A stretch of 64,000 nt of DNA, taken from assembly GCA_025769875.1 (NCBI GenBank), contig JAGFNK010000017.1:1-64000 (forward strand). The letters are read 5' to 3'. Made by a program: the position numbers and the translations under genes. Positions 11,875 to 22,657 of this stretch are shown here, piece by piece (the stretch's first letter is position 1; each line of letters starts with the position of its first letter). The stretch comes from Russula earlei (Eukaryota > Basidiomycota > Agaricomycetes > Russulales > Russulaceae). The notes below the pieces were generated by a model. The model was not told where the DNA came from, did not search any database, and saw only the letters and a program-made list of their open reading frames with translations.

Positions 11875-11879
11875 TGTGG

Positions 11880-12374
11880 CCTGTGAACATGCAAGATTAA
11901 AGCTTCTTTGTGACAAGCATTAGTACTTTGATGGTTTCAAGCTGAAGACTTGCATGTCACAATGAGATTGTATCACAACACCCTGAGTTACTACACCATG
12001 CATCAGCCAATAGAATGGTCAAGAAGTAGTGTAGTGCACCAGGTAGGGCATGTGGAGTCCATGGGGCTTGATCTGAGGGTGGTACAGACAGGGAAGGACA
12101 GAGAGAAAGGTCATACCCCAGATGCAACACTTGATCATCTTCAGAAACACATGCACATGAGAGTGTGTGGGTGTGGGTGTTTTCATTCTTGAGGGAGAGA
12201 TGATCTTGAGAGAATCAATGGCAAAGAGGCATTCACACAAGCAGATGAAGTTAGAGGCAAACACAGACATAGCTTGTATTCAAGATGGTAGCTATTGGGC
12301 ATTAACTAAAAGGATCCTACTCCTCTGACTGCAAGTCTGTGAGCATGGGGCAGTGCAGTGAGGATGAGGGGTGA
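11880..12374. other. Gene-free interval left of the chromovirus
   Basis: CpG-poor sequence with no recognised domain, holding short spurious frames only. Confidence 0.45.
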
Positions 12375-12379
12375 TGTGG

Positions 12380-12974
12380 TGTTATAGTGTCATGGCTGTT
12401 GGAGTGTTAGCTCAGGGTTCTGTGGGGCCAAGTCCCTGTGACTTGGTTCAAGGGTTCAGTGGGGCTGGCTCAAAGAGACCAGATCAGAGGTTTAGCATCT
12501 CAAGATTGAGTCAGACAATGACTCAGTCCACAGACAGAGTCAATCTTCTGGTTCTCACAGAAGAGGAGGACAATGAGAGAGAAGCAGAGGGGGAAGAGGA
12601 ACACAAGGGTTCCTTGAGGTGTGCTTAGGTCAAGCAGGGTGTAAGACAGCACAAGCAAGTTGTGATTTGAAAGAGTATACAGGGCAAGGGATGTGACAGG
12701 AAGTGAGACAAAGCTAAGCTTGGGACATTCCCCAGCTTCTACAGGTGCTTAAATACTGTATGTAGCAAGGCTGTACAGTACTATATGCAGAACAATAGAT
12801 AAAAGGTAAGCCAATAGCAAAAGGGTATCAATAACAAATGAAACACAAGAAGGTAAGGTGACAGCTGTCAATCAATATCAAGGGGTGAAACAGTAACCAA
12901 AGGAACAAGGGTAACAGAAGAGAACAATAATGGAAGAGGTTAGTGACAAACCAACAAGGGGGTAGATCATTACA
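12380..12974 (-). repeat. 3' LTR of the chromovirus
   Basis: About 595 bp, nearly identical to 22664-23231 over the shared part. It begins TGTTATAGTGTC on the plus strand, and its outer flank is TSD TGTGG. An oppositely oriented terminal repeat TGTTAT...AT(A/T)ACA closes the LTR. Confidence 0.88.
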
Positions 12975-13072
12975 TCATGCCCCCCTCATGCTTAGTTCTC
13001 TGAACTAATTGGTCTTGGGGCCCAACTCATGGAGATCATCACCTTCAACCTCTAACCACGTGCTCTGGGAGC

Positions 13073-15518
13073 CTACTGCCTTGGGGCAGAAACCTCTGTA
13101 ACTCCAGTGGGTCCTCCTGAGAATACAGTCTGCCTGTCCACTACAGTTGGTGTGAGGTCTGTTGCAGTTTTTGTTCCAGTGACCCCTAGTGTTGCAGGGT
13201 TTGCAGATGTGTTGTCATTTCTGGAGTTGATGATGTTGTGCTTTGATCATGCATGTGGGTGTGAGGGGGTGTTAGGGGTGCTAGCATCATCAGAAAACAT
13301 CTGTGGGAAGTGGGTGGGTGACCCCATGGGAGCATCATTTTGGGAATGATTGACAACTCAAGGAAGATATTCAAGAGGAGGGGTCAAAGAGAGGGGAGGA
13401 TGAGTGGGTAATGGAGGGGAGGAGGGAGTGGGTGGTTCCTTTGACTTTTCGATGTTATTGTAGCTCCCCACCAGTGAGTAGAATGGCCCCATGCTATGGG
13501 TGAGTGTCAAGACATGTACTGCTGATCTGTGTGGACTCAGGAGCAGGTGGGCAGGGGTTGGAACAGATGGTACGCGGCGTAGGCGGTGTTAAACAGGAGG
13601 ACAAGCCAAATGACTAGAATGTACCAGATGGGGACTGGTATGTGTAACTGGAGGCAGAGGTGAAGACTGGAGGCCAGTGCAGCAAGAGGGCTTTAAACAA
13701 GGCGGTTGTTGAAGAGTACCTTGGAAGCGAGGGGAGTCTTTAAACTGAGCGGTCACAGGGGAGTACCCAGGAAGATGAGAGTATCACAAATGGACAGTCT
13801 GACGACTGCCATGCTTCATTGGGGCTTATATACAGTGTACAGAGTCGATTACAAAGAGCTGGAACTATTCTAGACCTCTTGGTACCATCCAATAGGACTA
13901 CAGAGGCATAAACTCGCTTGTGTCAAGTTTCAGGCTTACTGAGCACATTACTGATCATTGTGGAGCGATGACATCACTATGATGTCATTGTGGAGTGCTT
14001 AGTGAGCCTATGAGGTCACTGTGGAGTTGCTCAGTCAGCCATGATGTCATTGGAGTCTTGATGATGTCAGATGAGTTATGCAACAGTTTCTAAGAGTTTG
14101 TGCCACTGTTTCAGGTTCCTGGTGGCTGGGTGACCATGTGGCTGCCACGCGATGATTACCCGATTAGGAAATAGGTGCCTGGCCATGTTATGGTGCCTTT
14201 GCAATAGCGATATCTTGCACTGCAGGAGGGATAGCCCAGGAAATGGAAGGGAGTTGTTAATGCAAAGTGAGAGAGGTCTCTCTTGAGTGGAATTGGACAA
14301 TATTCGGCCAGTACCTGGCCTTGGTTCGTAACAGTGAGACCCCCAATGGTCATCATGTTGTTGAGTTGATGATGAACTCAAACAGAGGTGTTATTGGCCT
14401 GAAGGTGGCTGCAGATGGTGGCAGTTTCTTTGGTGTAGGACTGAATCTTGTGGAGCTGAACAGCGAGTTGTCCCTGGAGGACACTCATGGCCCCTTGGAT
14501 AGCAGCATGCTTACCCTCAAGGACCTTCAATTGAAATGAACCAATGTGGAGGTGGTAAACATCAGCAAGAGTGCCGGGGTCATGGAGATTTTTGAGTGCC
14601 TGAGTGACATTGAAATGGAAGGGGTGGTCCTCAATTAAGAGGTGGAGGTCAGAGGCGGTGGTAGAAGGATGGGGGGCAGAGACAACAGGTCTGGCAATGA
14701 GCTTTTCTCCATAAGTGGGTTCTCCTTGACCCATAGTTCCTAGAAGCATGGGTTCATCATTCCACAAAGCAATGTGTAAGTAAGGTAATAGGTGTTGCTG
14801 CCCATTAACATTGATATAGAAAGGGGGAACATGCGTATATGGTTCATAAACAAACCAGGGGGGGGCAGGGTGAGTGGGGTCCGCTTTGGTTGGGGTAGGT
14901 GAGGGGGTTCCTTCACAAATAGTGAGTGGTTGAGAGTAGCCAAGAGGTCTTGTAGTTCAGCTTTGTCGGGGACAATGAAGGTACATTGGTCAATAATGTG
15001 TTGTATATAACTTCAGGTGAGAGGGGCTTTTGTTTAACAGTGGGGGAAGGGGTGAGAATGGGTAGAGGTGACAAAGTGGGAGTGGGAGACGACATGGGAG
15101 TATTGTAGGTAGAGGTAGCATGTTCGTGATGCCAAGCTGACCACTCAGAGGGAGTGGGGGTATTTAAGGGGACTGACCATACTATGTGGTTCCATACTAA
15201 ATCCATAAGTACTGCTCTCCATATGGAGAGATGAAACTCTGAGAAATGAGGGTCCATCATGAGTAATTGAAAACCGCAGAAATTGCCAGGGAAAAGAATT
15301 CCAGAAAAGAGTTGTTCCCTGGTGGTTATGTCAAAAATGGTGTGTCTGCAGGCAGGGATAGTGGGATCATTAACAGAATAGGAAGGGGGATTATGTGAAT
15401 TGATTTGGGGAAGTAAGGTACATTGCTGTATCATAAGTTCTTGGAATTGATGTTCCAAGTCATCTGGGCTTCCATCTGGGTGACGGGATTCTGCGGGGTC
15501 AGAGTCAGTAGTGGACAT
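13073..15518 (-). pseudogene. Third ORF of the chromovirus (env position), interrupted
   Basis: The frame starts with MSTTDSDPAESRHPDGSPDD only three bases after the pol stop (TGA, ACC, ATG). It runs with two frame changes through a P/S/T-rich middle into a segment that looks helical and coiled-coil-like (ALKNLHDPGTLADVYHLHI, then FQLKVLEGKHAAIQGAMSVL). Solo LTR D2 splits it. The frame resumes beyond the LTR with THSMGPFYSLVGSYNN, followed by a P/S/T-rich tail ending near 13073. Without the LTR this is roughly 540 codons. I recognise no domain, signal peptide or transmembrane segment, so an envelope is not supported. It could be a structural or accessory protein. Confidence 0.6.
13505..14333 (-). 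mobile_element. Solo LTR, family D (second copy), TSD GTGAG
   Basis: An 829-bp inverted copy of the LTR at 612, running from TGTCAAGACATG to GGTTCGTAACA on the plus strand. Perfect GTGAG repeats flank it (13500-13504 and 14334-14338). It lies inside the chromovirus third ORF. Confidence 0.94.
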
Positions 15519-15521
15519 GGT

Positions 15522-16700
15522 TCAGAGTTTAGTGGGTTGTTCTAGATGGAAAATGGTGATGGCATCTTGGGAATTTTTAAGGTTTGAAAGGGGTTCCCAC
15601 ATGTACCCTTTCCACCAGACTCTGTATTGGAGTTGGTTTCTATGGATACGTTGAGCAGTGATCTTCTCAACTTCATATTCTCTGGAAAGGAGGTCAGGCA
15701 GTGGTTCAGGGAAATTTGGTCCATGTTCAGTTGTTTCTGTGACTGGGGATAAGAGGGAGGCATGAAACACATTGTGGATACTCCATTGGGGGGGAAGTTG
15801 GAGTGGGTAGGCAATGTGAGAGATTCTTTTGGTGATGATAAAGGGGCCAAACTGTTTGGGGCAGACCTTCTGAAACTGATGGGGAGTTTTCAGGTTAGTA
15901 CCCTCTAACCAAACCTTCTGTCCTTCTTCTTTGAACCCTTTGAACTTAGTTTTTTTGATCCAATTGTTCTGTGCCTTCCTCATTGTTTCTTGTGCTGATT
16001 CCCACATGTCTTTTAGCACTTGAAGTCATTCTTGGATTCCAGGGAATTTGGACTTGAGTTGGGTACCAAGTCCCTGTGGGTTGAAGCCAATGAGTAGTTC
16101 GTAGGGGGTTTTCATAGTGGTTGTGGATTTGTGGGCATTAAAGTGATATTGTGCTATGGGGAGCCAGTGCACCCATTCTTGTTGTTTTTCCCCGGTATAG
16201 ATACAGAGATACATTTCTAAGGTTTGGTTGGTTCTTTCCAACTGTCCATCAGTTTGAGGGTGATAAGCCATGCTTAAATTTTGGCTAATTCCAAGGATTC
16301 AAGAAATGTCCTGAAACAGTTTGGAGGTGAAGCAAGGGTCATGATCAGAGATGATCTTGGAGGGGACTCCCATCCATGGGAAGGCATATCGTAAGAACAA
16401 TTAAGCCATTTCAAGGGTTCCCATATCCTTACAGCAAGGTATAAATATCACCACTTTGGTAGAATCATGGTCAGTGATGGTCATGATGGTGTCGTGTCCT
16501 TCTGATGGGGGAAGGTTGACAATCCAATTGATGGTTAAGGTCTGGAATGGTTTCTGGAATTCCAGGGGATCAGGTAAATTGGAGGTCAAGTGGGGTGGGT
16601 GGAAGATTTGTTGGTTTGACAAGTGGCGCAGCCCCAAATGTAATCTTGGATGAAGTAGCCTATTTTTGGCCACCAGAAAGATTCTTGGATCAAGTACAGG
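15522..16700 (-). pseudogene. Chromovirus integrase and chromodomain region
   Basis: The integrase core is read from about 16673 (INWIVNLPPSEGHDTIMTI). It continues through ISDHDPCF and MAYHPQTDGQLERTNQ, which hold the second Asp and the Glu of the D,D-35-E triad. The first Asp, expected in a MDWIVDLP-type block, is Asn here. After the GPF/HVSLL-like region (KQFGPFIITKRI, NVFHASLLSP) a chromodomain follows (EYEVEKIT, YRVWWKGYMWEP). It is a few residues shorter than usual between the WKGY and WEP blocks. The coding frame is broken near 16020 and upstream of 16400. In intact chromoviruses this region carries out strand transfer and targets heterochromatin. Confidence 0.88.
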
Positions 16701-16993
16701 GTCCAGGCATTTCCTGTATGCCCACTGAGAATGCTGTCATGGTAAGCCTGTAAGATCTTTCATAAAAGGGGTTCTTGATATGGCACAACCAATCTTCCAT
16801 CTTTGAATAATGTGCCATCTTCTTCCTGGAGGTTGTGTTTGACTTTCCACATTAGTATGTCTGATTGTCATTTCTTTTGTTCAGTTAGGACCTGAGCGTA
16901 GAGATCCTCAGTGCAAAGTGTTCAGATGAAGAGTTTATCAGGAAGTGCCATGATGTTCTGATTATCTCCTGACCCATCATTGTGGTCTGGTTG

Positions 16994-17371
16994 TCATGAT
17001 AATGTGTCTGCTCTGTTAGAGACCCCTGGTTTGTGATGGATTTCGAAGTGGTAGTCTGCAAGTGTGGAGATGTACCCTGCAATTCTTTGATTGATTTTGT
17101 GGGGAAGTTGGTAGTGAGTGAGGTTGGCATGGTCCATGAAATTTTTGATAGGGTGTTTGGTTCCCACTAGCAAGTATTGCCAGTGTTGAAGTGCGAGGAT
17201 CAGGGCCAGGAATTCCCAGACTGGGTAGTTCCTTTCTGCTTCATTGAATGCATGTGACATGTTACCAATCATTTTTCTTTTTCCCCTTGAATCCTTTTGG
17301 AACAAGATTGCTCTAGTGGCAAACTGTGAGGTGTCAGTTTCCAGTTCATATGGGAGATTGGGATTGGCCAT
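16994..17371 (-). pseudogene. Chromovirus RNase H domain
   Basis: An open minus-strand stretch contains YELETDTSQFATRAILFQKD, where the first RNase H Asp lies in ETD. NEAERNYPVWEFLALILAL (YPVxExEfLAl-type block), TDH-like MDHANLTHY and the end-of-RNase-H block DYHFEIHHKPGVSNRADTLS follow. In the intact element this domain degrades the RNA strand during reverse transcription. Frames continue discontinuously on both sides. Confidence 0.88.
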
Positions 17372-18269
17372 GTAGAGTTCAGGGTCATCACAGACTGCAG
17401 ATATCAGAGTTTCTAGGGCGGTGGTCGCTTCTGGGGTCCAGAGGAAGGGGGTCCCTTTCTTGATTGTGGAGAAGATGGGACAAGCTATTTTTGCGAAATC
17501 TTGGATGAATGGTCATTGATAATTGAGGGCACCCATGATTTGTTGTACCTGTTTCAGATTATTTAGGGGTCTCGGCCAATTTTTGAGGCCATCCATTTTG
17601 ACTGGGTTGATCTTGAGGGTCCCTGGGTTGATTCAGAAGCCCAAGAAGTCAATTTCATGTTGTTCGAAGGCACATTTGGACACCTTTAAAAAATAGGAGT
17701 CCCTTTCAAGTAGGTCAAGAAACTTGTGTGTGATTTGTCAATGAAGGTGTTCTTCCCCCAATCCTGTGGCTATTGCCATGTCATCTAGGTAATTACAGGT
17801 GTTCTCAGGGTATTTGAGGAGCCAGGGTCAGAGAGTGTGGTTCATTGCTCACTGGAAGGCTGCCAGAGTGTTGGTGAAGCCAAAGCCCATCACCATGGGG
17901 ATGAATGTGCTGAATTGGGTTTTGAAGGCTCCCTTGTGCCAGTCTTCTGGGTGAATCAGGATATTGTTGTAACTGGCTCTGACATCAAATTTGCTGAAGG
18001 TGGTTTTACCCCTCAGTCGGTGTAATTGTTCTTCCATGTTGGGCAGAGCATGATAATCTGGGACAGTGGCATTATTGAGCTTTCAGTAGTCTACTACCAT
18101 TTGTGGGGCGGTGCCATCTTTCTTTTGGACAAAGAAGACCAGGGAGACAAAGTCTGAAACACCATCTTTGATGAAGCCCTTGGCTAGAACCTCTTGTATT
18201 TGTCTTGATAGTTCTTGTTTCTCATTGTGGGAGAGAGGGTAAGTTCAGCAATCAAGGAATCTTGGGGCA
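17372..18269 (-). pseudogene. Chromovirus reverse transcriptase, with TGA stops at former Arg codons
   Basis: The sequence reads GFIKDGVSDFVSLVFFVQKK, then the LRGKTTFSKFDVRASYN block. The polymerase YLDD motif is at 17771-17794 (NYLDDMAIA). INPGTLKINPVKMDGLKNWP and the connection block IFSTIKKGTPFLWTPEA follow. At least seven in-frame stops are present and all are TGA. Several sit where the family has Arg (DYR-KLN, FQR-AMN and NYR-PFI positions), fitting CGA-to-TGA change. Solo LTR A2 interrupts the N-terminal part at 18270. Confidence 0.87.
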
Positions 18270-19150
18270 TGTCATGGTAACTAGCCATGTCAGTTCACAA
18301 GTGGAAAACAAGTTGATGATAACGAGGTGTTCAAGAAACAGGCTGGTTCCCATGTGTAATGAGTAAGGATCCCTGCAGCGGTCGAAGTGTTTTATGCTAA
18401 ACAGGTTATGGCCAATAGACCCTTCCTAGTATGACTCGGTCTGTTGAGAAGCTAGGGTAAGTTTATAATGGGATAGACTAGGGCTGGTTCCACTAGCTAT
18501 ATGCGTTCAAGTCCGTCGGGGACCTTGAACAATGCAGAGAGAGTAGAGGAAGGTAGGTCTTAAAGGAGGAGAGCTCTTCTCAGGGGAGTGAAGAGAGACT
18601 CTTAGGAAAGGAAGGGAAAGGCGAAGAGTAGATGGTAGATGGTGTGTGAAGAGTTGATGAAATGGAGAGGTGGATGTGGTTTGAGGATTAGGAGCAAAGT
18701 GGGTTGCAGGGGAATATGTTGGACAAGAGTAGGTTGGATTCTACAAGAGACCAAGCTTAGGGCTTTGGTCACAAAGTACTGAGCTTATATATACAGGAGA
18801 AGCACAGCAATAGCTGCGCTTTGACTGTGCTACTAGTATAGTAGGAGTCATAATAAGTAGGAGTCATAGGAATGAGGCCACGAATGAGTCAGAACCAAGT
18901 AACTGTGCTGCACAGTAGGTGCGCAGCATTGCACAGTCAAAACTAAGAAGTGAATATAAATGGAAAGAGAACCAAACAAAGGGAAAGTAACAGCAATCCA
19001 GTGTTACCTGGATGTGTGTGGATCACATGATAGCACAGAAGGGATCACAAGACGTAAGAGATCACAAGACCAGTAAGTAAAGGGACGTACGAAAGCAAGC
19101 AGTCCATAGCAAAAGGTAAGAAGTAAACGTAAAAGGAAAATGGTGTAACA
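18270..19150 (-). mobile_element. Solo LTR, family A (second copy), inside pol
   Basis: An 881-bp inverted copy of the LTR at 10484. It runs from TGTCATGGTAAC to GGTGTAACA, flanked by GGGCA (18265-18269) and GGGCG (19151-19155), a one-mismatch TSD. Across the gap the pol frame reads ITLKPDAP on the far side and continues to a YPLS-type block, so the LTR entered the reverse transcriptase N-terminus. Confidence 0.9.
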
Positions 19151-19209
19151 GGGCGTCAGGTTTCAAGGTAATTCTAAAGTTGAGTTCTCCTCAACTGGGT
19201 GAGAGTCAT

Positions 19210-20594
19210 TGTCATGAACCATTTCCTGGAGAGGGCCCTTGAAGGACCCTTCCTTATGAGAGGAAACCCAGCCTCTAAGGTGTCACCCTGTTCACACGGA
19301 CAAAAGGAGTGAGTAGAGGTGTCCACAATATCATGCACGCATTGTTGCACAAGCAATTCTCAGCACAATCGACATACAGCAAGCCCCACTTAATGGCAAC
19401 CCTTTTAGCAATAAAGGACAGTATTATAGCCTCCCTAAGGACCCTTTAGGACGACTCTACAATAGGCACTAACACAATACTAAAGACCCTACAACATGTT
19501 ATTGGACTAACTCTAATAACCATAGAACAAACTATAAAGCAATACTAAGGACCTTAATAGAAGTATTAGGGTCAACTCTAAGGACCCTAATGGAACAATA
19601 TAAGGGGCCTTATAGGCAACTCTATTCCCTGAACCAAACTACAAGTCCTCAAATGACCAGCTTCAAACTAACTAACAGAAAATGGATCAGGTGCTTTGCA
19701 TGTGTACTAAAGCAGTGAACACATGGACAGTAAAGGCTCTTACTCATCAAGAGGAGCCTTCTTACTCAGCAGCTTACTGAGCATGACTGAGCATGCTCAG
19801 TAAGCATACTCCGATGTAAGGTGAGCCATATCGCTGGCCTCGGAACCACATGCGGACCGCGCGCGATGCGTGACACTCGGCCTCCTCCCACACCTTGCCT
19901 CCTTCCTCGCATCGCATCGCCCAGTCCTCGCCACCGACCACGTGCGCACGCCATGCCTCGGCACACGCGACGCGTTCGCGTCTCAGGCCTTTCACCATGG
20001 CCTCGACCGTCTCGACCAGTCTTGATTCTCTTTCATGCCTATCTCCCTTTCATGCCTTTCATCCTTAGTACCCTTACCTTCAGTCAGAAACTTCCACGCA
20101 CGAGTGATCTTGCTCTCCTCTCCTCTCCTTCTCTTCTCCCTTCCTCCTCCTTACATTCCTCTTGCTCTTGGGTCAAGACAACCGTCTTTGGATCGCCGTC
20201 CAGCCCCACGAACTCTGCGTGCCCTGGTTTGGCTCACTTCACCGACTTCTTACTCATCCATCTATTGTGCTTGATAACAAGGTTATAAGTTGTTCCCTGT
20301 TTAGCAGTTCTCTTGTAGTATATAAGCGCTCAATAAAGTAGCAGACAGTCTTCAGACTGTCCATTTGTTTACAGCACTCTCTATCCCTGGGATACTCCTT
20401 TAAGGACCATCCCCTTGTGACCATTCTGGCCTCTTCCCTGTGTACCTGCTTGACTCTACCAGTAACCATTCACTTTGGTATTTGGTGCTACTTTGGACTC
20501 TACTCCTTGCCCATGCAGTCTTGGACATCTACCAACTTGTCTTTGAGCTTACCCCTCACTCTTGAACTGGATAGTTCAACACTGAGTCTTGACA
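19210..20594 (+). mobile_element. LTR, family C (long copy), inside pol
   Basis: It begins TGTCATGAACC and ends CTTGACA like the 862-bp copy at 4665, but is 1385 bp. An ~85-bp extra piece lies near 19305-19420 and a GC-rich insert at about 19816-20240. The flanks GTCAT and GTTGT match at three of five positions, with both differences being transitions, consistent with a decayed TSD. It splits the chromovirus between protease and reverse transcriptase. Confidence 0.85.
19816..20240. mobile_element. CpG-rich insertion inside the family C LTR
   Basis: The shorter LTR copy reads straight through ctccgacttcttactc, but this copy has ~425 bp inserted after ctccga. The insert has weakly inverted ends (ggtgagcca near the left, tggctcac near the right) and is followed by ccga again. 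It is rich in CpG, unlike everything around it. A similar start, tgtaaggtgag, occurs at about 25253. No gene is recognised. It could be a non-autonomous DNA element or a captured host fragment. Confidence 0.6.
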
Positions 20595-21198
20595 GTTGTT
20601 TAGCTGCTTCTTCTGAGAAGACTTTCTGGTGATGTGAGTATTCAGGGGGGATGGAGGTTGTCCTAATTTGTGCAATTCAGATTTTAGGTGGGTTGTTGGA
20701 GATACAGGGGTGAGGAGGACCCCTAAATGGTTTCTAAGGTGACCAGTACTCCAGTTGACAAGGGGGTTCAGTGCTTTCAGGAATGGGTAGCCCAGGATCA
20801 TTCTATCTTCTCCCAAATTTGTGATGTAAAAGGTGAGAAGTTGTGTGGTGGGGCCATGTCGTACAGCTATGTGAGCATAATGGGTTAGTGCTTCTCCTTG
20901 ATTGTTAGTGCCATCTACATTGATGATGGGCCTGGGGGTTCTGAGAGTTCAAAGTGGGATTTGTAACTTTCCCACAATTCCTTGACTGATGAAATTTTCT
21001 GTTGCACCACTGTCCAAGAGTGCTTGGCCAGTCTTCCCATTGGTTGTGATCATAAAGGGAACTTTCATTGAGTTTTCTTTATGGTTGACAATGGTATCTA
21101 TTTGGGCCATAGTACCGACTGTTGTACCTTGGCCTAGAGAAAATCCTCTTTGAGGATGAGGTCCCAAAGTTTGGCTCTGTCCTCCGCTGGTAACGCTT
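20595..21198 (-). pseudogene. Chromovirus aspartic protease region
   Basis: The minus-strand frame contains FMITTNGKTGQALLDSGATE, then NFIS. The DSGAT catalytic motif of retroviral-type aspartic proteases is intact. Downstream the MILGYPFLKALNP stretch matches the ILGxPWL block at the end of the domain. The reading breaks at the family C LTR. In an intact element this enzyme cuts the Gag-Pol polyprotein. Confidence 0.88.
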
Positions 21199-22657
21199 TC
21201 ATTCAGGCCACCATAGTGGAGGCTTCTTCTTCCTTAGGTGGTTCTGGGGTTGGTTTGGTGGTGCGAGCTTTGGAAGTGATAGGGGTTGAATTTTTGGGGC
21301 ATTCCTTGCTGAGATGTCCTTTTTCCCTACAGTGGAAGCAGTGTCCTTCTTTGGCCAGTTGTTTTCTTTCTTCTTCCATGAGTTTTCAAAGTTAGGCTTG
21401 GTGGAGTCTACTTGCATGCAGTTGGGGTGGGAGGTTCTATGTTCCAAGGTAAGTAGGGTTTTTCTTCCCTTGAGTTTCTCCCTGATGGTGATGAAATGTC
21501 AATGTTGTCTTCTGGCTTCTTCTTTCCATTCTTGGAGAGAGGTGGGCCAGACATCTTTGTTGAGAATTGCAGCATAGAGTCCACATTTGAGTCCATTCTT
21601 GAAACTTTCAATGGCAATTACGTTGGTTTTGGGCCATCCAGTTTTGGCCAAGAGTTGTTCGAAGGTGAAAATGTAGTCATCCAGAGACTCTTTCATTTCA
21701 TGTTTGGCAAGGGCTGCTTGAGCATCTTCTTTTTCTGCCATATTGGTGAACTTGAATGTAAAGTCCATGACAAAGTCATTCCATAATGCTTCATCCATTC
21801 TGTTGACAGGGTTTTGGGCTCTAGTCACCTTTTCCCTAAGTGCAGTTGCTTGTGAGTTGACCCATCCTTCAACCTTTTCTCCCTGAATATAGGAAAGGGC
21901 CAGCATCATTCATTTGAAGGGGGAAACCATCACCACCTTATCATCATTGAGGCCCCAGTACAGGTTAAATTCCATGATGAAGCATCTTGTTTTGTTTCTT
22001 TCCCCTGTGAATGCTGTGGGTTCTTTTCCACTAAGGGAGCCATTGGCTCCTTGTGGTGCTGGAGCTAGGGCAACTGGAGGGGCCTGAGCAGCAACTGGAG
22101 GGGCCTGGGCAACAACTGGAGGGGGTTGCATGGCAATTTTGGGGGCTTGTGCAGCAATTTGGGGTTGAGCTGCCATGATAGGTTCAGGGGGGTTCTGTGG
22201 TTCAGTTTCTGGGGTTTCAATGGGTTCCTGGTTTTCAGGAAGGTTCTCTGTTTCTATTTCAGGGGATTCAAAGGGTGTCTGTGGTTCTTGTTCAGGGGGT
22301 TCAGGGGAGTTGCCTTCTGATTCTGATGAGGTTTTGTAGAGGGGGTCATCTTCCCTCCAATAGCCTAACCCAAGGCTATTCCTGATGAGTTCTAGGGTCC
22401 TGATGAGTATAGAGCTGTCCTCTCCTGAGTTGTAGCTCAAACCAGCAGTTGTTGATGAATTCAACTGGTAGTTCCTCATTGTTTTCAGTGGTAATGTAGC
22501 AGAGGAAGGTGTGGAAGCTGTCCTGAGTGGCAGTTCCGACAACGTGTTGGGGGAGGTCTGGGGAGGGTCTAGGTTGGACACAGATCCAGCGGTTTGGTGG
22601 TAGTTCAAGGTTGATCTCCAGAATGGAGTTGGAGAAGCTTAGCTTGTGATACAGCAT
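21199..22657 (-). pseudogene. Chromovirus gag
   Basis: Frames from 22657 or 22608 lead into an acidic P/E-rich stretch (PEPPEQEPQTPFESPE), then alanine/proline repeats. The gag core follows with YWGLNDDKVVMV, YIQGEKVEGWVN, RMDEALWNDFVMDFTFKF and LDDYIFTFEQLLAKTGWP, matching the Retrotrans_gag domain (capsid-like). A CCHC knuckle CFHCREKGHLSKEC is readable at about 21297-21347 in a shifted frame. Frame changes lie near 21910, 21450 and in the N-terminal 250 bp, where two overlapping frames compete as the true start. Confidence 0.85.

Noticed and set aside
13073..15518. Calling the third ORF an envelope gene
   Set aside because: No signal peptide, transmembrane helix or furin-like site is visible; only its position resembles env.
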